NCBI GenBank assembly: GCA_012517475.1
Contig: JAAYUV010000114.1
Location: 1 to 64,000 of the forward strand
Reading direction: 5' to 3'
DNA: 64,000 nt
Source: Peptococcaceae bacterium
Lineage (GTDB): Bacteria > Bacillota > Desulfitobacteriia > Desulfitobacteriales > Syntrophobotulaceae
Within the stretch, counting starts at the first letter, position 1, and each line of letters starts with the position of its first letter. A model generated the notes under the pieces. That model searched no databases, was not told the DNA's origin, and saw nothing but the letters and a program-made list of their open reading frames with translations. A program made the translations under genes and the position numbers. This document shows, one piece after another, positions 34,893-44,096 of the stretch.

Positions 34893-35750
34893 ATGGATAA
34901 AAAAATTTCTGTGGCTCTGTTAAGCGGCTTTATCATGGCCTTTGCCAACTGGGGTATCCTTTTTCAATCCGGGCTTAAGAGCGATCCCGCCAAAGCCTTT
35001 AGCCTGCCCCCGCAGGAAAACTCCCAAACAGTACATAAAGTAATAGCCCAGCTGCAAGAAAATGAATCCAACTCCGGACAACCTGTCAATAACCCGCAAA
35101 TGGATGGCCTGCAATACGGTCAGATAACAAAACCGGTTTCTAACCTGTTGTGGTCTGTTCCCACAGCTGATAGGGTTGTTTTTCTGACCATAGATGACGG
35201 GTGGTATCCAAGTGAATCGATTCTGGAGATCATGCGCGAAAAGCATATTCCGATATCGGCTTTTATTACCGTGGAAGCTGCCGAACAGCATCCCGGTTTT
35301 TGGCAGGCTTTTCTGGCAGCCGGAGGAGATATTCAGAATCACACAGTATCCCATCCCAATTTGAAGAAGCAATCCCTTACCGGTATAGAAAGCGAAATTG
35401 AAACAGCCCAGGAATATTTAACTTCATTGACCGCCATACCACCAACACTCTTCCGCCCCCCATACGGGAACTATAATCAGAGCGTCTGCCGGGAAGCCTA
35501 CCGGGCCGGAATAAAACATGTGATATTATGGAATGCCACAATGAGTGACGATGGATTACAAACCTATAATGGAAAATCCCTCGAACCCGGAAGTATTATT
35601 CTTTTGCACTGGGTACCGGACCTGGCGGCTCAATTGGAGGAATTACTCGATATTTTGAATCGGGAAGAATTAGGAGTCGCATCACTTCCATATGCTTTAG
35701 CACACCCGGAGAAATTTCCGATCATACTGCCGCTAAACCGGAAAATGTAA
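34893..35750 (+). CDS. Polysaccharide deacetylase (NodB-type)
   Basis: 285 aa. An N-terminal membrane anchor or signal (5-24) and a variable linker lead to a NodB homology domain from about residue 85. It has TIDDG with the catalytic Asp pair, the metal-binding H...H of NHTVSHP, RPPYGNYN with the conserved Arg, and a final LLHW motif. It removes acetyl groups from cell-surface glycans outside the membrane, often for lysozyme resistance or sporulation. It is a single gene. Confidence 0.85.
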   Translation: MDKKISVALLSGFIMAFANWGILFQSGLKSDPAKAFSLPPQENSQTVHKVIAQLQENESNSGQPVNNPQMDGLQYGQITKPVSNLLWSVPTADRVVFLTIDDGWYPSESILEIMREKHIPISAFITVEAAEQHPGFWQAFLAAGGDIQNHTVSHPNLKKQSLTGIESEIETAQEYLTSLTAIPPTLFRPPYGNYNQSVCREAYRAGIKHVILWNATMSDDGLQTYNGKSLEPGSIILLHWVPDLAAQLEELLDILNREELGVASLPYALAHPEKFPIILPLNRKM

Positions 35751-35848
35751 GATGATCAAATTTATCCTTTCCCCTTCATCACGAATAATTGCCGCTTTAA
35801 CAGGCAAATTAAGAATCAAAGATATGAAAGGGAAAAGAATAAACTTCC

Positions 35849-36607
35849 ATGAATAAAGGATATAAGGTCTTACTTGCTCTGTCACTCGGTTTAAATATCC
35901 TGATGTTCCAAAACTATTTTCAATCCGTACTCCATAAAGAAAGTTTGATCAATAAGTCTTTCATAGAAGACAAAGGTATTCAAGCCGGAAGTACGGAGCT
36001 TGGATTCAATGAAAGCAAGCTTGATGAATACAAAAAGTATAAAAGTACGGAAAATGATATTATTTTTCTGGGAGACAGTATTACCCAACGGGGATCATGG
36101 AGTGAATATTTTCCGGGCTTATTCGTGCGAAACCGGGGAATAGACGGAGACGGAACGGAAAATATACTTCATCGCCTGGACCCTGTTGTAAATGGCTGTC
36201 CCAGTAAAATTTTTCTTTTAATAGGTATTAACGATTTGGCTGCTCAGTTCGATAATGAAAAAATACTGGCTAACTATGAAAAAATCATTCTGACTATTCA
36301 AGAAAAAACGCCGAAAACAAAAATTTATGCGGGAAGCATACTTCCGGTCAACTCTTATAAATTGAAGGATATTCTTGAAAGAGAAACCAATACGACCATT
36401 CCAATTACCAATCAAAACATCCAAGCACTAAATACCCGGCTTCAAACTCTTTGTGAAAAAAACCGGGTTATATACATTGACTATTATACCCACGTTATTG
36501 AAGCCGGGGAGCTTAAACCCGAATTAACAAAAGACGGTCTCCATTTAAATTCTGACGGATATATTGTATTAAGTACTGTCCTCCAGCCTTATCTTACGGA
36601 GAAATGA
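35849..36607 (+). CDS. Membrane-anchored SGNH/GDSL hydrolase
   Basis: 252 aa. An N-terminal hydrophobic segment (about 6-24) anchors it outside the membrane. SGNH blocks are present: I with the nucleophile in FLGDSIT, II Gly in NRGIDG, III Asn in LIGINDL, V Asp/His in DGLHLN. Substrates of this family are esters or acetyl groups on glycans, so it may act with the deacetylase encoded just upstream on the same strand. Confidence 0.85.
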   Translation: MNKGYKVLLALSLGLNILMFQNYFQSVLHKESLINKSFIEDKGIQAGSTELGFNESKLDEYKKYKSTENDIIFLGDSITQRGSWSEYFPGLFVRNRGIDGDGTENILHRLDPVVNGCPSKIFLLIGINDLAAQFDNEKILANYEKIILTIQEKTPKTKIYAGSILPVNSYKLKDILERETNTTIPITNQNIQALNTRLQTLCEKNRVIYIDYYTHVIEAGELKPELTKDGLHLNSDGYIVLSTVLQPYLTEK

Positions 36608-36638
36608 ACCTGATGCATTAATAAAAACCGGATAGTTT

Positions 36639-36683
36639 AAAGCCCCGACACACGAATAAATTGTTTCGGGGTTTGATTTTTTA
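36639..36683 (+). terminator. Intrinsic terminator after the SGNH hydrolase
   Basis: CCCCGA pairs with TCGGGG, extended by AA/TT across one bulge, followed by a TTTTTT run. It is the only clear element in 36608-36860 apart from AT-rich sequence before the next gene. Confidence 0.7.
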
Positions 36684-36860
36684 TTGGACCTTAAAACTCA
36701 AAGAAATTCAAATAATAAATCATTTATATTAATTTTTTAAAACTTCTTGTAATTGTGATAATTTAGTGGTAGAGTGGTATAACCCCCACAACCCTGAGAT
36801 TAAGAAGCCTTATATAAAACTCCCGAAAATATTAGAAAATAAAATTGTTGATGAACAGGA

Positions 36861-37778
36861 GTGATTGAAATATACCTGGTAACTTTTCAACATAACGGAA
36901 AATTAAAATTCGGCTTTAGAACAAAAGACGGAGCTTCCGTCGTGGATGCCGTCCAAGCAGAAAAAAAATTATTCTCCCAAAGCATCCTGCCGGACAACTT
37001 ACAGGGAATTATCGAAAATCCTCAGGCGCTGGCGCGCTTAAAAGAAATAAGCGGCAGGGAGTCCGAAGTTGGCAGTAATTCCATTCTCGCTATTTCCGGC
37101 ATCGTTATTCAAGCGCCAATTCCACAACCCAAACGGGACATCATATGTTTAGGTTTAAATTACCGGGAACATGCGACGGAGTATACTTCGGCCATGCAGG
37201 AAGAACAAAACCTGCCCAAGCATCCGATTGTCTTTACCAAAGCAACGACAACAGTCATTGGACCCAATCAGAAAATAAAAAGCCACCGTCATGTGACAAA
37301 TAAAATCGATTATGAGGCCGAATTAGCCATTGTCATTGGGAAAGAAGGAACAAACATCTCCAAGGAAGAGGCCTATGATTATATTTTTGGTTATACCATT
37401 ATCAATGACGTGTCCGCGCGCGATCTTCAGAAGCAGCACGGCCAATGGTTTATGGGAAAAAGTCTTGATACCTTTGCACCCATGGGACCGTTCCTGGTAA
37501 CGGAAGACGAGATCGGACGCCCGGTTAAGCTGAATGTTCAATGCCGGGTAAATGGCGAGTTAAGGCAGAATTCCAATACGGAGCTTCTCATTTTTGATAT
37601 CCCTACAATTATACAAACCATTTCCGGCGGTGTAACACTCAAACCGGGAGATATCATTGCAACAGGAACCCCCAAAGGGGTAGGGCTTGGTTTTGATCCG
37701 CCTAAGTTTTTAAACGAAGGGGACGAGGTGGAAATAGAGATCGAAAAAATCGGGGTATTAAAAAACACGCTGTCCTGA
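36861..37778 (+). CDS. Fumarylacetoacetate hydrolase-family protein
   Basis: 305 aa. After a short N-terminal domain, the FAH core starts near residue 92 (DIICLGLNYREHA) and holds the metal-ligand acids in DYEAELAIVIG, the NDVSARDLQ motif, and GTPKGVGLGFDPP near the end. Members hydrolyse or decarboxylate beta-diketo acids, or act as oxaloacetate decarboxylases. The GTG at 36861 lies directly on the AGGAG site, so the real start is uncertain; the usual family start (VTF...G) would correspond to about 36876. It is monocistronic. Confidence 0.78.
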   Translation: MIEIYLVTFQHNGKLKFGFRTKDGASVVDAVQAEKKLFSQSILPDNLQGIIENPQALARLKEISGRESEVGSNSILAISGIVIQAPIPQPKRDIICLGLNYREHATEYTSAMQEEQNLPKHPIVFTKATTTVIGPNQKIKSHRHVTNKIDYEAELAIVIGKEGTNISKEEAYDYIFGYTIINDVSARDLQKQHGQWFMGKSLDTFAPMGPFLVTEDEIGRPVKLNVQCRVNGELRQNSNTELLIFDIPTIIQTISGGVTLKPGDIIATGTPKGVGLGFDPPKFLNEGDEVEIEIEKIGVLKNTLS

Positions 37779-37809
37779 TTCTAAAAATCACATAGAACTT
37801 TTTACATGA

Positions 37810-37843
37810 ATCTCTGTTTACGTTTAGGCAGAGGTCTTTTTTT
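37810..37843 (+). terminator. Intrinsic terminator after the FAH-family gene
   Basis: ATCTCTG pairs with CAGAGGT (one G-U pair), followed by TCTTTTTTT. Confidence 0.7.
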
Positions 37844-38021
37844 ATTTGGCAAGAGAATTTCCTGATGAGATTTTTCCCTTCAGCTGCATCTGTTAGCGGG
37901 TAATTTATTTTTTCAAACATTGAATGCTCTAAAATTTTTTATCTTCTGTCAAAAATCCAAATTTATCTGAACTTGTTAGTCTTCCTTAAGAATCATCATA
38001 ATTCATTGTAATTCATTATTA

Positions 38022-38104
38022 ATTCATAATATTTGAATTGTTAAAATTGTTAAATTGTTGAGAATTTTAAACTGTAGTATAGTTGAGTCGAAATTAAAGG
38101 CAAA
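38022..38104 (+). promoter_or_regulatory. Shared promoter block P1 of acyl-CoA redox cluster A
   Basis: TTGTTG (38055-38060), a 17-bp spacer and TATAGT (38078-38083) form a promoter. Just upstream, ATTGTTAA-like units repeat about every 11 bp. The whole block is nearly identical, with only one single-base indel near its 3' end, to 44863-44945, which precedes cluster B. That makes it a functional control region and not random AT-rich DNA. Confidence 0.8.
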
Positions 38105-38142
38105 GAATGCGGAAAAAAATATGATGAAAGGTTGTTGAAAAC

Positions 38143-39288
38143 ATGGGCATTGACATATCCCTAACTCCTGAACAGCAAAAAATCCAGCAAGCGGCTCGGG
38201 AATTTACAGCCAAGTATGTTATTCCCAATGCCGGAAAGTATGACCGGGCAGGTGAATTCCCCGAATTTCTCGGACCGGAAGCCGTAAAAGCCGGAATCTA
38301 TCCGCCGGCTGTTCCCAAAGAATATGGCGGACCGGGTCTGGATTTATTGTCCCAGGCCATTATCGCGGAAGAAATCGGTTATGGCTGCGGATCATTTGCC
38401 AATATTCTTTGCGGTAATATGATGAGCGCAAAATTAGTTCTGTTAGCCGGAACGGAAGAGCAAAAGAAATTATACACCAAACCTTTGGTTGAAGGCGGGT
38501 ATGCCGGGTTTGCCTTAACTGAACCAGGCTCCGGGTCCGACGCCGGTTCCATTTCAACACAAGCCAGACCAGACGGTGATGAGTATGTTTTAAACGGCAG
38601 CAAATGTTTTGCTTCTTTTTGCGGTTATGCCACAAACATCGTTGTATTCGCTTCAACCTCACCCGGTAAAGGGGTAAAAGGACTCAGTGCTTTTATCGTG
38701 GAAATGGAACGGGAGGGCATGACCGTTGCTTCTGTCGAGCATAAATTAGGTATTCGCAGTTCCAACTCTGTTGAACTGGTATTAAAAAATGTAAGAGTTC
38801 CCAAAGATCATTTAATCGGCTCAGAAGGCGAAGGCTTTAAATACGCAATGAAAGCACTGGACACCGGTCGTGCCGCAGTGGGTTATGTCGCAGTCGGGGT
38901 TGCTCAAAGAGCATTGGACGAAGCCGTAAAATACTGCAAGGAATATATCGATGTAAACGGTCAGCCGCTTTCCGCACATCAATCGATTGCCTTCAGGCTG
39001 GCGGATATGGCGATTCAGGTTGAAGCAGCCCGTCAGTTGGCGCGCAGGGTTGTCCGTCTTCAGGAGTCGGGCGCCCCCTATACCACGGAATCCTGTATGG
39101 CAAAAACTTTTGCCACCGATACGGCGATGCGTGTTTGCGCCGAATCTGTGACCTTGCTGGGACCCTACGGCTATTCACAAGACGGGGTCGTAGAAAAACT
39201 GATGAGAGATATTAAGATTTTCCAAATCTTCGAGGGAAGCAATCAGATTCAGCGGTTGGTTATTTCCAGAAATCTGCTGGCAAGATAA
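38143..39288 (+). CDS. Acyl-CoA dehydrogenase
   Basis: 381 aa, full length for the family. FAD and substrate motifs include FALTEPGSGSDAGS and the C-terminal block LLGPYGYSQDGVVEKLMRD.KIFQIFEGSNQIQ, where E near 363 (FEGSNQ) is the expected catalytic base of the short/branched-chain group. It oxidises or, with a strong donor, reduces a C2-C3 bond of an acyl-CoA and exchanges electrons with ETF. It is the first gene of a cluster with a second dehydrogenase and both ETF subunits. The substrate chain cannot be told. Confidence 0.88.
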   Translation: MGIDISLTPEQQKIQQAAREFTAKYVIPNAGKYDRAGEFPEFLGPEAVKAGIYPPAVPKEYGGPGLDLLSQAIIAEEIGYGCGSFANILCGNMMSAKLVLLAGTEEQKKLYTKPLVEGGYAGFALTEPGSGSDAGSISTQARPDGDEYVLNGSKCFASFCGYATNIVVFASTSPGKGVKGLSAFIVEMEREGMTVASVEHKLGIRSSNSVELVLKNVRVPKDHLIGSEGEGFKYAMKALDTGRAAVGYVAVGVAQRALDEAVKYCKEYIDVNGQPLSAHQSIAFRLADMAIQVEAARQLARRVVRLQESGAPYTTESCMAKTFATDTAMRVCAESVTLLGPYGYSQDGVVEKLMRDIKIFQIFEGSNQIQRLVISRNLLAR

Positions 39289-39314
39289 AACAATCAGGAA
39301 GGAGAGGAGAAAAA

Positions 39315-40454
39315 ATGAGTTTCCAATTAAATGAGATCCAGGAATTGATTCAGCAAAATACCCGTGATTTTGCCAAGGAATACATTGAACCTATAGCCGG
39401 ACAAACAGATAAAGAGAACTCTTTTCCCCAAAAAGTTGTAGAGCAATTAGCAGGAAATGATTATTTCGGACTTTTTTTACCTGAAGAATTTGGCGGATCT
39501 GAAGCCGGTTATTTAAGTTTTGTTCTTGCCGTGGAAGAAATGGCAAAGGTAAGCGCCGGAGTTGCGGCGATTCTAATCAACCAGTCTGCTCTAGCAGGGT
39601 ATGCGCTAAATAAATGGGGGACACCCGATCAGAAAAAAAGCTATTTATCATCTTTAATAACCGGAGAAAAGCTTGGAGCATTTGCGCTTGCAGAACCCGG
39701 TGCCGCACCGGGAGCCGGGCCCAATAAATTGACCGCAGTAAAAGACGGCGGCGATTACATCTTAAACGGACGGAAATCATACGTTGCCAACGGCGGACAA
39801 GCCGATTTCTACCTGGTATTCGGCGTGACAGATGAGGAAGACCCTTCACGCAGGATGAGCTCATTTATTATCGAAACCCAAACACCCGGATTTTCCGTTA
39901 CCCGCACGATCGGCAAGATGGGCCAAAGAGCTTGCCCATGGGCAGAACTAAGTTTTGAAAATGTCAGAGTAACCGCCGGCCAGCTCCTGGGGAACGAAGG
40001 AGAAGGCAGCATCATTGCGCAAGAAGCAAAAGCGGTTGCCAACGTGGCGGAAGGGGCTTTGGTAATCGGAGTTGCTCAGGCCGGTATGGAAGAAGCGGCA
40101 AACTACGCCAAGCAAAGAATTCAATTCGGCCAGCCTATTGCCAATTTCCCCGCTATCCGGAATATGCTGGCGGAGATGTCCACCAATATTCATTTAGCCA
40201 GGCTGGCCGTATACGATGCAGCCAATATGATCGAACAAGGCAAAAACATCTTCACGGAAGCCGCCATGATTAAATTGTTTGTTTCACGCATAGGGCAAAA
40301 TTCCTTGATTGATGCGGTACAGGTTCACGGTGGTTATGGTTTTAGTGAAGATATGGTCGTATCGCGTTATTACCGTGATGTAAAAGGATCATTGCTTATT
40401 GACGGTTCCGCGGATCTGCCGGAAAGTTTCATCGCAGCAGATTTGCTTGACTAA
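39315..40454 (+). CDS. Acyl-CoA dehydrogenase, second paralogue
   Basis: 379 aa, N-, middle and C-terminal acyl-CoA dehydrogenase domains. FALAEPGAAPGAGPNK replaces the common EPGSGSD motif, and the end block VHGGYGFSEDMVVSRYYRDVKG..IDGSADLP has D-G-S where family members carry the catalytic E-G(T/S). So the catalytic base may be altered. A GGAGAGGAG site precedes ATG. It follows the first dehydrogenase by 26 bp and is followed by EtfB. The two may form a hetero-oligomer or act on different acyl-CoA esters. Confidence 0.85.
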   Translation: MSFQLNEIQELIQQNTRDFAKEYIEPIAGQTDKENSFPQKVVEQLAGNDYFGLFLPEEFGGSEAGYLSFVLAVEEMAKVSAGVAAILINQSALAGYALNKWGTPDQKKSYLSSLITGEKLGAFALAEPGAAPGAGPNKLTAVKDGGDYILNGRKSYVANGGQADFYLVFGVTDEEDPSRRMSSFIIETQTPGFSVTRTIGKMGQRACPWAELSFENVRVTAGQLLGNEGEGSIIAQEAKAVANVAEGALVIGVAQAGMEEAANYAKQRIQFGQPIANFPAIRNMLAEMSTNIHLARLAVYDAANMIEQGKNIFTEAAMIKLFVSRIGQNSLIDAVQVHGGYGFSEDMVVSRYYRDVKGSLLIDGSADLPESFIAADLLD

Positions 40455-40478
40455 TGACAATCATAAAGGAGGTAAATT

Positions 40479-41267
40479 ATGCCCAGAATACTCGTTTGTT
40501 ACAAGTGGGTTTTAGATGAGCAGGATATTAAAATTGTTTCTTTGGGTCTTTCCCTTGACGTAAGCAGAGCCAAGTACAAAATCAGTGATTATGACAAAAA
40601 TGCCATTGAAGAAGCAGTCCGAATTGTAGAAAAAAACGGTGGCAGTGTAGAAGCCATATCCTTCGGCACTTCATTAAAACAATCCTTTAAAGACGTCCTT
40701 TCCAGAGGAGTTGACAAGGTATACGCCATTGATTCCTCCATCGCGGAAAATGCGGATGCGTATGTAACGGCAAATGTTCTCGCGGCAGCTATCCGTAAAA
40801 TCGGACCTTATGATCTGATCCTGTGTGCCGACGGAAGTTCCGACGTGTATAATCAACAAATCGGATCCAGGTTGTCCGCTCTGTTAGGATTGCCGGGGAT
40901 TACCTCAGTAAGCCAAATCAACTGCGAAGGGGACCGGATTTCAGCCACGAGAAAATTGGGAGATTGCACAGAAGTGGTACACATCAAAGGTCAGGCTGTT
41001 ATCAGTGTGCTCCCTGAAATTAACTCCGTGCGAATTCCTACCATGAAGCAAGTATTGGCGGCAGCAAAAAAACCGAGCGAAGAAATCAAAATAGACGCTC
41101 TGGGTCTCTCAGACGCAGAACTATTACCCAAAGTTACCAAGGTATCGGTAAAAGGGTTTGTCATGAACAGGAAAAATATTGTCTTCAAAGATGCAAATCA
41201 AAAGGATAATGTCTCCAAGCTTGTGGCAAGCCTTGCTAAGGAAGGCTTGTTAAAGGAAAGGGGTTAA
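40479..41267 (+). CDS. fixA: Electron transfer flavoprotein beta subunit (FixA-like)
   Basis: 262 aa. It matches the EtfB/FixA family: ILVCYKWVLDEQDIK start, DKNAIEEAVRI, CADGSSDVYNQQIGSRLSALLGLPG (AMP/FAD-binding region) and SVLPEINSVRIPTMKQVLAA. It forms a heterodimer with the alpha subunit encoded 4 bp downstream and carries electrons from or to the acyl-CoA dehydrogenases. FixC and FixX are encoded in cluster B under a matching promoter, so a FixABCX bifurcating complex is likely. Confidence 0.9.
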   Translation: MPRILVCYKWVLDEQDIKIVSLGLSLDVSRAKYKISDYDKNAIEEAVRIVEKNGGSVEAISFGTSLKQSFKDVLSRGVDKVYAIDSSIAENADAYVTANVLAAAIRKIGPYDLILCADGSSDVYNQQIGSRLSALLGLPGITSVSQINCEGDRISATRKLGDCTEVVHIKGQAVISVLPEINSVRIPTMKQVLAAAKKPSEEIKIDALGLSDAELLPKVTKVSVKGFVMNRKNIVFKDANQKDNVSKLVASLAKEGLLKERG

Positions 41268-41271
41268 GAAA

Positions 41272-42201
41272 ATGCCGGGAATACTAATTTATTCTGATAA
41301 CATCACGCTTACCAAACAGTTAATTACTGCCGGACTCCTATTAAAAGAAAAAATGAATCAGCCTGTCTATGTGATACTCACCGGAGAACAAGATTTAACC
41401 GGCATTGCCAATACTGCAGCAGATGAAGTATTTGTTTTAAAGGGATCAAACCCTTGGCCGGAGAGTTATGCGGATGCCATAGCCAATTTTGCTTCAACCG
41501 AACAAATCAGCGCCGGACTGTTCGGCGGGACTCCACGCGGGAAAGACATTGCTGCCAAAGTTGCTGCGAAGTTAGGGGCCGGACTGGTTACCGAGGCTCA
41601 AAGCGTTGAGTTTGATGATGGCTGCCTTTTGACCACCAGGTTATTGTACGGGGGTTTAGCTGTTGCCACGGAAGAGGTTAAACTGCCGGCTTTGGCGACA
41701 ATCGCCCCTAAAACTTTTGAAGAAGCCGGTTCTTCGGATAAACAGACAGAAGTGATTACAATCGAAGCAGCGAACGAACTGAATCAAATAACCATTGGAG
41801 AAACCTGTCCTGTCGTCCGGGAAGGAGTAGAGCTATCTGCTGCAAACCGTATTGTCAGTGTCGGGCGCGGAGTAGGCAAGAAGGAAGATTTGAGTATGAT
41901 CGGGGAACTTGCCCAGGCCTTTGATGCGGAAATCGGCTGTACCAGGGGAATTGCCGAAGATTATCACTGGCTGCCGGTCGAACGTTATATTGGAATATCC
42001 GGACAAAAAGTTAAGCCCGATATGTATTTTGGTGTCGGGGTATCCGGTCAGGTTCAGCATTTAGCCGGGATGCGCGAATCGAAAGTGATTGTTGCCATAG
42101 ACATGAATGAAAACGCTCCCATATTTGAAGCTGCGGACTATGGTATTGTCGGCGACCTTTATGAGGTAGTGCCTCTGCTGATAGAGGCCTTGAAAAGCTG
42201 A
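41272..42201 (+). CDS. fixB: Electron transfer flavoprotein alpha subunit (FixB-like)
   Basis: 309 aa. The C-terminal FAD-binding domain is recognisable by RIVSVGRGVGKKEDLSMI, GCTRGIAEDYHWLP, YIGISGQKVKPDMYFGVGVSGQVQH and IVAIDMNENAPIFEAADYGIVGD. The N-terminal half is the ETF alpha/beta sandwich. It is the last gene of cluster A, followed by a perfect 14-bp stem terminator. Confidence 0.9.
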   Translation: MPGILIYSDNITLTKQLITAGLLLKEKMNQPVYVILTGEQDLTGIANTAADEVFVLKGSNPWPESYADAIANFASTEQISAGLFGGTPRGKDIAAKVAAKLGAGLVTEAQSVEFDDGCLLTTRLLYGGLAVATEEVKLPALATIAPKTFEEAGSSDKQTEVITIEAANELNQITIGETCPVVREGVELSAANRIVSVGRGVGKKEDLSMIGELAQAFDAEIGCTRGIAEDYHWLPVERYIGISGQKVKPDMYFGVGVSGQVQHLAGMRESKVIVAIDMNENAPIFEAADYGIVGDLYEVVPLLIEALKS

Positions 42202-42233
42202 ATGAAAACCAAATGCCTATAGCGGGTTAATAA

Positions 42234-42281
42234 AATAAACCCTCCTGCGTTAGTGTATGTTCCAATACAGGAGGGTTTATT
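42234..42281. terminator. Bidirectional terminator between EtfA and the LysR gene
   Basis: AATAAACCCTCCTG (42234-42247) and CAGGAGGGTTTATT (42268-42281) are perfect 14-bp complements. Confidence 0.75.
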
Positions 42282-42327
42282 CCCAAAGATACAGGCTAAA
42301 TATAATTGTTCTTGAGCTTATCATAAA

Positions 42328-42360
42328 TAAAAAAGCACTCACCCGGATCCGGGAAGTGCT
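42328..42360 (-). terminator. Terminator of the LysR gene
   Basis: On the minus strand AGCACT/AGTGCT with an inner self-complementary CCCGGATCCGGG forms a long stem followed by TTTTTTATTTAT. Confidence 0.8.
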
Positions 42361-42413
42361 GATTTATAAATAACCTAACCATATTCTTTCTTTATATGCT
42401 TTATATGTTTTAT

Positions 42414-43337
42414 TTACGTTCTTTCTTTTTCGCTGTTTTGCTTACACTCTTGGGTCCAGTGAACAAAGTAATTTTTAAAATTCAATAGGACAGGGGAAAT
42501 TTGCTGTTTCTTTGGATATACAATATAAAGGGTTCTGGGAACACATTTCTTTAACTTAATAATAGCGATATTTTTCCATAAAGTGTTGGTTACGGACCGG
42601 GAAGTGAGCAGGGCGACCCCAACTCCTTCCGCTACGAGTCCCAGACAGGTGTCCACGTACGAGGTTTCATAAACAAAATTAGGTTCGAATCCGGCCTCTT
42701 TACAGGCGTCCATTGTATCAACAAAAAGTCCTGCCGTTTTGCACAAACAGATAAAATTCTCCTGGGCCGCTTCGGATAGGTCAACTTCTCCTTTTAAGGC
42801 AAAGGGATGGTTAAGACTCGTGACCATGACCAATTCGTCGTCTAATATCGGATACGACGCGAGGGGGATTTTTGGCGGCGGAAATTTATTAAATGCCGTA
42901 AGAAGAGCTACATCAATTTTTCCGGAACAGATTAACGGGTATAAATCAAAACACTCCGCTTCATGAAGTGTCAGAGATATTTTGGGATAGGTCTTTTGAA
43001 ATGAAGCCAATACGGGGATTATTCCAAAAGCTTTTAGAGCCGGAATCCCTCCAATTGTTAAATGACCGTTTTCTCCGGCAATGTATTTTTGCATGGAGGT
43101 ATGAATCTTTTCAATACTCGACACCGCTGCTTTTGCATTTTCAACAAATTCAATGCCCGCGGGGGTCAAATGGACTGAACGTGTTGTTCGGCCAAAAAGA
43201 ATAACCCCTAATTCATCCTCCAGTTTTTTAATTTGTTGGGACAGGGAAGAAGGGGTAACACAAACTTCATTTGCTGCCAGAGTAAAATTTTGATGCTTCG
43301 CTACTGCCAGTACATACTTCAGTTGATAAATCTCCAT
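42414..43337 (-). CDS. LysR-family transcriptional regulator
   Basis: 307 aa from the ATG at 43337 (GGGAGGG 8 nt upstream; a longer frame to 43355 lacks an RBS). The N-terminal winged helix (about 1-60) has NFTLAANEVCVTPSSLSQQIKKLE. The C-terminal substrate-binding domain has a pattern typical of CynR/CysB-like sensors. It lies between the two acyl-CoA redox clusters, which share a promoter block, and is therefore the best candidate for their regulator; this is inferred from position. The region upstream, 43338-43521, is very AT-rich with no gene seen. Confidence 0.85.
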   Translation of the reverse strand: MEIYQLKYVLAVAKHQNFTLAANEVCVTPSSLSQQIKKLEDELGVILFGRTTRSVHLTPAGIEFVENAKAAVSSIEKIHTSMQKYIAGENGHLTIGGIPALKAFGIIPVLASFQKTYPKISLTLHEAECFDLYPLICSGKIDVALLTAFNKFPPPKIPLASYPILDDELVMVTSLNHPFALKGEVDLSEAAQENFICLCKTAGLFVDTMDACKEAGFEPNFVYETSYVDTCLGLVAEGVGVALLTSRSVTNTLWKNIAIIKLKKCVPRTLYIVYPKKQQISPVLLNFKNYFVHWTQECKQNSEKERT

Positions 43338-43521
43338 ATGTGGCCCTCCCTTCAAAACTCTTACGATTCAGCAAACAAATAAAATGCCCTATAAATTTGT
43401 GAAAAAGATTGCATAAATGTTAAAAAATTTTTTAAATTTTTAAAAAAATAATTCACACAATTAGTTTATCAGAAAATAGAATCCATTTCTATTGTGAAAT
43501 ATATTAAAAATACTAATTTAA

Positions 43522-44057
43522 TCATATTAAGTTTCTAATCATATGGAGAGCATTCAATCGAAAAGCAAAGATTGGCTGCTCTTTTTTACTGTATTCATCC
43601 TGGAATTCTTTTTCATATTCCATAAGGATTTGGTCTTCTTGATATCCCTGTTCAACCAGATGTAGAACAAAGTTTCTGCTTTTATTTGCCGCCTCCATAC
43701 AATTGGCCCAGTAGTCGCTGACTTGACATCTGCTGATCAGGCCAAAGTGAGGGGATACAATTGTTTGCGGATTAATTGCCTGACATTTCAGGATGGATTC
43801 TACAGCCTGATGATAACTCGTGAGAAAAGAGGAGTAGAGGATGCCGGATTGGCATAGGGTATTGCCCCGATATGATCGTAGTGGGAATGGCTGATCAAAA
43901 CAAAATCCAGATTTTTTTTGCCTAAAACTTGCCGGATATTTTTAATCAGACCGGCTTGGCAATAGGCCATCCCGCAATCCAATAAGGCCGTCTTTTTTGC
44001 CCCTGCTATTAAAAAGGCCGTGCCGCCTTTTCCACCGGATACATCATACAGATTCAT
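43522..44057 (-). pseudogene. Decayed MBL-fold hydrolase
   Basis: The N-terminal part has TAFLIAGAKKTALLDCGMAY and the metal motif HSHYDHIG, then leaves the family pattern after IPYANP. From about 43830 a different frame continues with YHQAVESILKCQAINPQT, SPHFGLIS and a long charged helix to a stop at 43522. The central third of the domain is missing and the frame has shifted, so one deletion explains both. No functional product is expected. Confidence 0.7.
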
Positions 44058-44096
44058 CTTAGCAAAACCCTTTGTTTGTCCATTTTACATCAGAGA

